From Melampsora larici-populina 98AG31 (Eukaryota > Basidiomycota > Pucciniomycetes > Pucciniales > Melampsoraceae), in NCBI RefSeq assembly GCF_000204055.1, contig NW_006768819.1, positions 25,413-89,412 of the forward strand: a stretch of 64,000 nt of DNA. The letters run 5' to 3'. The position numbers and the translations under genes are program-made. The first letter of the stretch is position 1, and each line of letters starts with the position of its first letter. The notes beneath the pieces were generated by a model, which saw nothing but the letters and a program-made list of their open reading frames with translations, had not been told where the DNA came from and did no database searches. Below are positions 56,601 through 64,000 of this stretch, one piece after another.

Positions 56601-59059
56601 AAAAGTAAAAAGTTGAATTTTATATTTCCCAAGTTTAGCGTTAGTGCCAGTTGGTACATCCAACAAAAACAACGCTCCGGAAGAAGTTTCTTTTGTCGAA
56701 GGTCAACTTCTTACGAATAATTTCCAACGTTGTAGCACTTGAACGAAACACGAGTTGAGAAGAATCGGATTTCGATCGACCAACCAGATTCGTTCTACTA
56801 ATCCATCCATCTCCGTTGACCTGCCCTCGACCTCAGTGTTTTGGTATCAACTTGGTTTCTTTGGTATTACTACCAGCAAGAATCGGATTTATCTGAAGTC
56901 TTCAAGCCTCTTGACTTCAAACTTTGATATTGATCACGAATTAGTTTATTTGAAGCTAGTACGAAAAGTGGGGTTTGAAGCGAAGTTCTAGTTCATCTCG
57001 ATACTACAAAGAGGAATCAGTCAGTCTCTTTGTTAACCTTTCTTCTCTTGAACCTTTTCGGTATGTTTTTGAACTCGATCAAACTATATATGTTGGAACT
57101 TTTTGGCTCTACCACATTGATTGGAGGCCTCTCACTTTATCAGAGCCTGCCATCTTGTCTCCAAGATGTCATGGAGAAGTCTTAAATTTGGATTTGAAGG
57201 CTAAGACTTGAAGAATGTAGGCCAATTGTGGATTCATCTTTCTAACCTCATGAGATTAACTTTGTACATATCAAGCTTTTCTCCTGATGGATTTATCGTT
57301 TTTCAATGTTTTCTGTTTGCCGCTTGCCTTGACCCTCAGAGTTCTACGGAATTCTTTTCTTCCTTTATTTCCGTTGAAGTCCTTCCTGCGCCCGGCTGGT
57401 CTTTCTCCTTTAATTTGACTTTCATCTTCGAGCACAGCTAACCAAACATGATATAGTCTCTTGTCTGATCCTCTTCATCCTCCAGATGGCTTTCTTTTGA
57501 AGAAAGCCTCACTGCTGTGATTTACTCATTGTCAAATTTGGCCAATTCCTATCTGTTTTTGATTTCTTGTCCCAGGTTTTGCTTATTTTTTGCTCAGCCA
57601 GACTCAAACTTTTCCTTATCCCAATTCTGGTTATCCGGCTCTCACTGCCTTATTGTTTGCTTTGACTTGTCCTTTTTGGTCTGTAAACTCACATCAATTT
57701 CTCTCATAAACTACTTCAGGTCTACATTTCACCCGACACTCAGCTTTAATCAATTCCACAGGATATTGGTCATCAGCTCAGGCTATCAAATGTAAGTTTC
57801 TTGTTTTTGTTCTTTCTACATACATTCTCTTTTGAAACACATCACCTTTTTCTTACATAAAAACCTCATTGCGGCCTGTTTCCATAAACAGACTTTATAT
57901 ATCCTCTGTGCTTACAAGCTGCTGTAACCTTTCCAGTACTTTCCTATTGTGGATTGACAATTGCCTCACATTATTCCTGGCATAAGACATAGAACATTCT
58001 CCACTTCCAGAGCATCCAATTGGTGTGTGCTATCTTTGGGTCACTGTTTCACTGTCCTGCATACTCTCCTGGTGTTGTGAGTTGCTTGTTTCTCAATTCC
58101 AACTCTTCTGGCTATCTTGGAGGTTTGGACTCATGTGTAGACAGGTACACAACACAAGGGATTGTTGGACAGCTCAGGCACTGACTCCCATCTCCTCATC
58201 AAATGGCATCTAGTACTCTTTGGACTTTGAACCTCTCAGTGTCATCTCCATCCAACTAAATATGTGAGAAATCACCAGCATCATTACAGACCCTGCTCCC
58301 ATATTTCCTCTACTTCATCAACTTATTGAAATTGCTGATTATTTTCTTACTACATCATCAGCACTGTTTACTTGAATTGGGTACCATCACATCCACTCCA
58401 CCATCAGATTTGTCTTTATATCCTTTAAGCCAGGCCTTCATTGGCTGTTTTAGTGCTTTTGCTGTATATACTAGATAGATTTCACTTGTGAGCAATTATC
58501 TCTGCTGACCAAATTCCTTCCAAACAACCCTTGTCTCTGACTGATTGCCTCTATTTTACAGTCATTTCAAAATCTCACCAGAGATTAACCCAAATCCAAT
58601 TTTACCTTTTGAATTTGGTGTTGGTGGTCTGGATCATTGCCAACCTTTGGAAAAGATTCAATCCATCACATCAACCACCTCAACACCTACCTTTTTTATT
58701 CACTCCTTTCAGTTTCTTTTCAATCTCTCAGCAGTCAAATAAAACAAAAAAACAAAAAAACAATCAACAGTCAGTCCCTCTTGCCATCAATCATCAATTG
58801 CACCGAGGCACAAACCTTATCACCTTCATTGTGTGTGGCTCTTTAGGGGACATTCCTTCACCGCTTTCACATCCATAAGAAAAGGTGTTATTGGTTCAGG
58901 GGGTTCTCAATACCACCTAACACGGCCAGCTCTTAAGGTTACTTGACTTTAATTGATCATTGAGCAGCCATCCATCCAAGGTGTTGGTGTTTTGCCAACA
59001 ACTTGAGCTGGTGTGTTTGCTCTCTGATCTGGGCCTTCTGGTCCCCATCATCTTTTGTC
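53653..59059. other. Long gene-poor stretch
   Basis: Only short, overlapping ORFs without recognisable domains or consistent splice sites. There is some T/C-rich leader-like DNA at 57-59 kb that may include 5'-UTR exons of the cyclin gene. No clear transposon ends were found by eye. Short direct repeats such as ACATTTTTTGTTGT (55710 and 55788) occur. Confidence 0.4.
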
Positions 59060-60809
59060 ATGAGCTTGCATAATTCATGGACCAGCAATGGTATTAACCC
59101 TGTTCAACCCAACCCAATTTCAGAGCATTCTTTGAATCACAATGTTTCTTTGATCAAGCCACACAATACCATATTGCTGCAGCATCCAACAAACATTCAG
59201 AGTCTCACCCATGACGTACCTAATCAATCAGTCACAGTTGATCCTCATCATCATTTCAATTATCAATCATTGACCCCTTCTTGGTTGTCTGTGCCATCCC
59301 CTATCAACAAACCCAGTCATAGTGGGCATTTATTGCTGCAAAACACTAGTGAATTGTCAAGTGTTGCGTCTCATGGTTCAATCTCTTCAATGAAGGCATC
59401 TCTCTGCACTTTGGCTGATGCATTGGACAGTCATCTGTTTCAAGAACACTTAACCTATCAAGGCTTTAGTCAACTTCAAACTCCAAGAATTCATGTGCCT
59501 TGAGAGATGATGCGCAGCTGCCACACAACACCAACTCACATGCCTTGAAAGACAAAGTTGATCTCTCAACTTGCTCCCTGTCTGTCTTTCCCGGCCAAAG
59601 TTTCCTCTTTGTTTCAACCTTCTCAACCTACTATAAAGAACCACCATGCCATTCAAAAGCGACTCTTGTGGCTGAATGTTGGGATCACCCTAGCTGGGCT
59701 CAACCTCCTCATCAACCTCTCAAATGCAACAGCAAATCAACAAGCATTCCCCAGGTGCTTGCTATGCCATTGTTTGATGTGTTGCCATCCTTTGCCTTCC
59801 CGTATCAAGATCCTGTTGAAAAAATGGAGTCAGTTGATGTGCTTGTTCCCAACTCCTACCCAGTACCACCACCACCACCTTACAAAGAATCAGCTGCACC
59901 ACTCTCTGATCTAGCCAGTGAAATGGTTTGGGAACGTTGCTACACACCTGGTCCATATCAATCTCATTGTACCTCACCTCTCAACAAGCTGTTTTCAAAC
60001 CCTGTAAATGATTCAACCTTTTTGGGGGGACTCCCTTCAGACCATCATGTGCAAGGATACAAAAACTACTACTCCTCAGTCAATTCTACCTCCCCATGGG
60101 CAGCAATTCATGGGCATCATCAAGTCAGCCCAGTCAACATGATGGGGGTTAACAAAGATGCAATGAAGGCTAATCACTTCCAACCAAATAGTCAACAGGA
60201 TATCAAACCTTTGAGGACAGAGGTCAAACCTGCCTTTAGACGTTGGACTCAACAAGTGCTTGAACAAACTTTACTGTCACCTCAAGTCCTTGTCCTGGCT
60301 TTATACTATGTTGATGTACTTTCAGGACAGGATGTTTTTGGAGATTCCAATCAAGGCAAATCATCATTGATGCCTTACAAGACACTTCTGGCTGCTTTGG
60401 TCTTGGCTAACAAGACACTGGATGACCACAGCTATAAGAACTCCGTGAGCTATCATCCACTCAATCACATCTTGCAAATGTAACTTTCCTGTTCTCATTC
60501 CAACAGGTTTTCTGACTTACATTTTACCTCTTGGTGTTATCCAATCCAATTCCACCAAAGACCTTTGCAACCATTTCAAGCATGACCAACGCAGAAGTCA
60601 ATACTATTGAGGCAGCAATGTTGAAAGCCTTGAAGTTTGATACACTCCCAGGAGCCAAAGAATGGAGGAATTGGTTAGGTGTGGTAGTGATGACAGGCAA
60701 ACGTGCGAGAATGAATTCAGGGATGATTCGAAAGAAAGAAGAAGAAGTTTTGATTGAGAAGCTTAAACTACAGCATGATATGTTGATGTATGAATCAATC
60801 TTTGGTTAA
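59060..60809 (+). CDS. PCL/CLG1-type cyclin (CDK partner), N-terminus tentative
   Basis: The last two exons are firm: up to 60444, then 60561-60809 (donor GTGAGC, acceptor CACCAAAG). Together they code a cyclin box: RRWTQQVLEQTLLS, VLVLALYYVDVLSG, PYKTLLAALVLANKTLDD, then TFATISSMTNAEVNTIEAAML, LKFDTL and EWRNWLG. This is the pattern of fungal Pcl/Clg1-type cyclins that activate Pho85-like CDKs. The N-terminal ~290 residues are Ser/Asn/His/Pro-rich and poorly constrained. I propose exon 59060-59494 and exon 59755-60444; the frame changes between them, and the only in-phase intron I find uses a weak GTGCCT donor. Alternatively translation starts at the ATG at 59764. Confidence 0.7.
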
Positions 60810-62159
60810 GCTCCTAAGGAGCAAATATATCAATTTAACAATGGATATCCACCTCACCGTGGTATTTTTATGCCAAATTAATAGTTGTTGAATGCTGATT
60901 TTCTCCTGGGATTAATCAAGATTGATGCTTGTAGCACTTGAGTAGTTCACACTTTCCATTTGTCAGATTTTCAACACCATGTGAATGTGATGCATTGTTC
61001 ACGGTTATGGCTATTAGGCAATCTCACTTTCCCAATGAAATTACAAGGTTCTAGGGTTGTTTCTACTTCTTTTCATTGCTACCAATCACTTGTTCAGAAA
61101 ATCTGTACAAGAGAAACTTCACTGACTTTTTGAAGACATAAATTGATAATGGGTATCACTCAATAGCAATACAATGATGATGATAGATGGTAGCTCTTGT
61201 TATACAAGACAAAGGTTTTTCTCTTCTTGATAAATCTCTCTTGAGTTTTTTTTGAAGAGATTGAAGGGCTTGATAATAGTCATCATCAATTCATCATGTG
61301 TTGACGCTCATTATCATCTTCCAACCTATATTACCTTTTTCTTGATTTTCATTAGATGGAATTTGATCAGATTTTTTCATGAGATAATAGAGGAATGATA
61401 ACATCAATATGTGTTTCAATTTAATTCCCATGTGTATGATTAGTGATGCATTATAGAGATTTGATCACACTTTTGTTTCATTCAATCCTTTTTGTTTTCT
61501 TTTGATCTTTTACATGTGATGGTTTTTGATTTTTACTTCTGATATCGTTGATGGTTGAGAAAGTTTTTGAGAAATCACAATTGTTTTGGTTGGTCTGGTG
61601 GATAAATATGTATTGAATGGTTGAAGAGATTTGAATACCCTCTGAGCATTGCCATTACATAATCATGCATTACAAGTACATATATCAAGAAATGGTAAAA
61701 CAATTCAAGCAAAACCAACATGACTGTAGTCTGCGAAAGTCTCAAGAAGAACCCAAATAGAGGGCCAAGATCATGTACGTTTTGATGAATGAAAATAAGG
61801 AAAAAGTCAAGAGAGTGTTGAGAAGTGAAGAGAGCCTCGGATTCGAATGAGTGAGTATGTAAGAATCCCAAGGAGACCACTGCCAGCAGTTGATGATGCT
61901 CAGAGTGAGCCAGGAGAAAGTCACTCAACCCGTCTTGAACCAATGGACCAAGTTAGTATCATGCATCTCATTCACGAATGGTACGCACTACTACTAGTCT
62001 GACTCTCAAGATAAGAGATATCAAGTTCAATAGCTGACACTGACCATTCGATCTCAAACCTAGCCAATTCAAAACTTTGACATTCATACTCAACTCGAGA
62101 GTCGACACTGGAAACACTTCATCTGATTCAAAATATCAACATCGAATACTTCTTAACTG
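60810..62159. other. Intergenic region, upstream of SPT8
   Basis: AT-rich 3' flank of the cyclin gene and promoter region of SPT8. No supported gene; minus-strand ORFs at 61575-61943 have no domain. Confidence 0.45.
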
Positions 62160-64000
62160 ATGTCCTGGGGTGAAGAAGAAGATCAAGATGATTTCAATGC
62201 AATTCAAGCTGATCAAGATGGTGGAGATGATGATGAAAACGCAATGTCTGTCTCATCAGCAACTGGATCGGATAACAATAACTCATCAGGAAATCAAAAT
62301 GAGGATCAAGATGATGATGATCAAGAGAATGCTGATGGAGATGATGACGATGACGAGGATGATGATGACGATGACGATCAAGAAAACGATGGAAGAGATG
62401 ATGATGATGGCCAAGAGAACGATGATGAAGACGACGATGATGACGATGAAGATGATGAAGAAGGTGGTGAGGGAGAAAACGACGACGATGACGACGACGA
62501 AGAGGATGAGGATGAACAAGAACAAGAAGAGAATCGATCTAACTCCACCGATCAAGATGATGCTCAACATCAAATGGTCATCGACTCACAATCTCCATCA
62601 ACTCAACAACACCTTCAAGCTTCTCAAAGCTTCAATACCTCAGGACAAGATCTATCACTTCAATCATCTTCTCAATCCCATCATCAATCTTCCTCTACTT
62701 CTCTTGATATCGATCCATCTCAAACCTTTCATCAAATCCAACCTTTTGCCGATTCTTACACTGATCGAGTCGCTCGTCGACGTCAAATTGTAACGGCTCC
62801 TAGGAAATTGTTAAAACCACCTGTCATCGATCCTTTGGTTTTTATCCCTCACGGTTGTCCTGTTCATGCACTTGCTTTACCTCCATGTGGATCTCATCTC
62901 TTCTCAGGTGGTCAAGATGGTTTTATTCGAAGGATCGCTATATACGAATCTGTGACTGGTTCGATGACTGAAAATTTAACCATGAGACAAGGTGGACATG
63001 TACCATTGATCGAGAAAGAGGGTGATAAAACTACTATATTTCTTACTGGGTATTGGGAGAATGAGGATAACGAACGTGCAGTTCAATCCATTCACAAGGT
63101 TGGAAATGATAATTCTAGATCCGCGAATCGATGGGGACCTAAGAGCGTAGGAAATGCTTCAAAAGTCAGTCCGGTCTATAGTCTAGCCGTTCAAAGCGAA
63201 GAACTTTGGGGATTGAGTGGAACAGAGGTAAGCACAGCCTGATTGATCCATAAAACATTGCTTGAAAAGTTTTGCCATTAACACATTGGTTCGATTGGTT
63301 CTTATTTTGATCACTCCGTATACAGTCAGGTAATATCAATCTCTTCACGATTCGACATGACGAAGGACAAATTCGACACGTGTTCAAGGGTGTCAATATA
63401 CCACCAGGCCCACTTTCCACCTCATCTGAGATTTCCGGTCATAGACTTGGTTCAGTGGTTTCGGCTCTTGAGCTTAATCATGATCAAAACATTGCATTTA
63501 GTGGAGGATGGGATGGGAATGTGTTGGTAAGTACCTTTTTCTTCTTTCTTTTAATCTTATAGATCGATCACCATCTCTCGAGATCTTTACTCCGATCTAT
63601 AATTACTCCACTGATGGCTTTCCACACCAAAAGGGATGGGATCTCAACACAGGTCAAGTTGTCAATCGATTCATAGCTCATGCTTCTCAAATCTCAACTG
63701 TCACCATGAGGCCAGATCATTCTAGTACGATATATGATTCCAAGAATTTCGATGAAGCATTAGTCGGTCAACGTTCACCCAAACCAGAAGAGCCTTATCA
63801 TCCTAGTGAAGAAGCCCAAGAACCAGAACCAGTAGAACAACGGCAAGCATCCCAACCAGCGCCAACTCAACCTTCACCTGACAAACCTCCTTTTGAGGAA
63901 CCTAAACTTGAAAGTTCACCACAAAAGCCTATGGTCATTGATGGAGAAGAGGAAGATGGGAATGATGATGACTCTCTCTTTGCTGGCTCTGGCTCAGATG
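62160..64000 (+). CDS. SPT8: SAGA complex WD-repeat subunit SPT8 (5' part)
   Basis: Exons 62160-63227, 63326-63526 and 63634 onward; the gene runs off the window. The N-terminus is a very acidic Asp/Glu tract (residues about 5-130), a hallmark of Spt8. The WD-repeat part starts with DPLVFIPHGCPVHALALPP, LFSGGQDGFIRR, TGYWENED, SPVYSLAVQSEELWGLSGTE, then SGNINLFTIRHDEGQI, FSGGWDGNVL and GWDLNTGQVVNRF. These match the Spt8 pattern in order. The protein is nuclear and helps SAGA contact TBP at promoters. A second disordered region rich in Pro/Glu begins near 63770. The C-terminal repeats lie outside the window. Confidence 0.93.

Noticed and set aside
56755..57795. String of plus-strand ORFs of 60-92 aa
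   Set aside because: They are in different frames, lack consistent splice sites and show no recognisable domains; possibly leader sequence of the cyclin gene.
62286..62573. Hydrophobic Ile/Val/Phe-rich ORF on the minus strand
   Set aside because: It is the complement of the GAT/GAC tract that codes the acidic N-terminus of SPT8.

Overview
The window looks like nuclear DNA of a basidiomycete fungus, most likely a rust (Pucciniales). Genes carry many short GT-AG introns (about 55-100 bp), the host genes are fungal (a SAGA SPT8, a TSR3, a cyclin), intergenic DNA is AT-rich, and over half of the sequence is transposon-derived. The rust placement is inferred from the gene and transposon types; no database search was run.

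Layout. 1-12.1 kb is a graveyard of Mutator-like (MULE) genes on the minus strand. One MULE pseudogene (529-8850) is cut into four pieces by three later insertions: a PIF/Harbinger MITE (1556-2356, TSD TTA), a CACTA-type element (2724-5362, TSD TAG) and a second CACTA-type element carrying a decayed transposase (5866-8413, TSD ATG). This MULE ends in a zinc knuckle plus an RTC4-like domain. The 5' part of a second MULE lies at 10.76-12.13 kb. A GC-rich MITE sits at 9973-10356. At 14.6-19.0 kb is a full-length PIF/Harbinger element with perfect 49-bp TIRs and two genes, followed about 14 bp later by a 945-bp fold-back element. Host genes begin at 21.8 kb: a CaMK-like kinase (+) and a nine-exon short-chain dehydrogenase (-).

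27155-34070 is a complete DIRS-order (tyrosine-recombinase) retrotransposon whose terminal repeats form the split-direct-repeat layout (A1-ORFs-B1-A2-B2). 34.3-39 kb holds MITEs, a 155-bp AGTAT microsatellite and a decayed second tyrosine recombinase. A small basic protein gene (40.2 kb) is followed by a second dehydrogenase (41.9-43.6 kb) with the same nine-exon structure as the first. A complete hAT element (45458-48313, 8-bp TSD) follows, then a candidate secreted GPI-anchored protein (48.8 kb), TSR3 (50.7 kb), a four-TM membrane protein (52.9 kb), a long gene-poor stretch, a PCL/CLG1-type cyclin (59.1 kb) and the 5' part of SPT8, which runs off the right edge.

A common thread: the DIRS, Harbinger, MULE and hAT coding regions are each broken by TGA (or Trp) codons at places where the family expects arginine, as if CGN had become TGN. 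Most sites fit a TpCpG context. This suggests CpG-directed hypermutation or methylation decay acting on repeats but not on the host genes.
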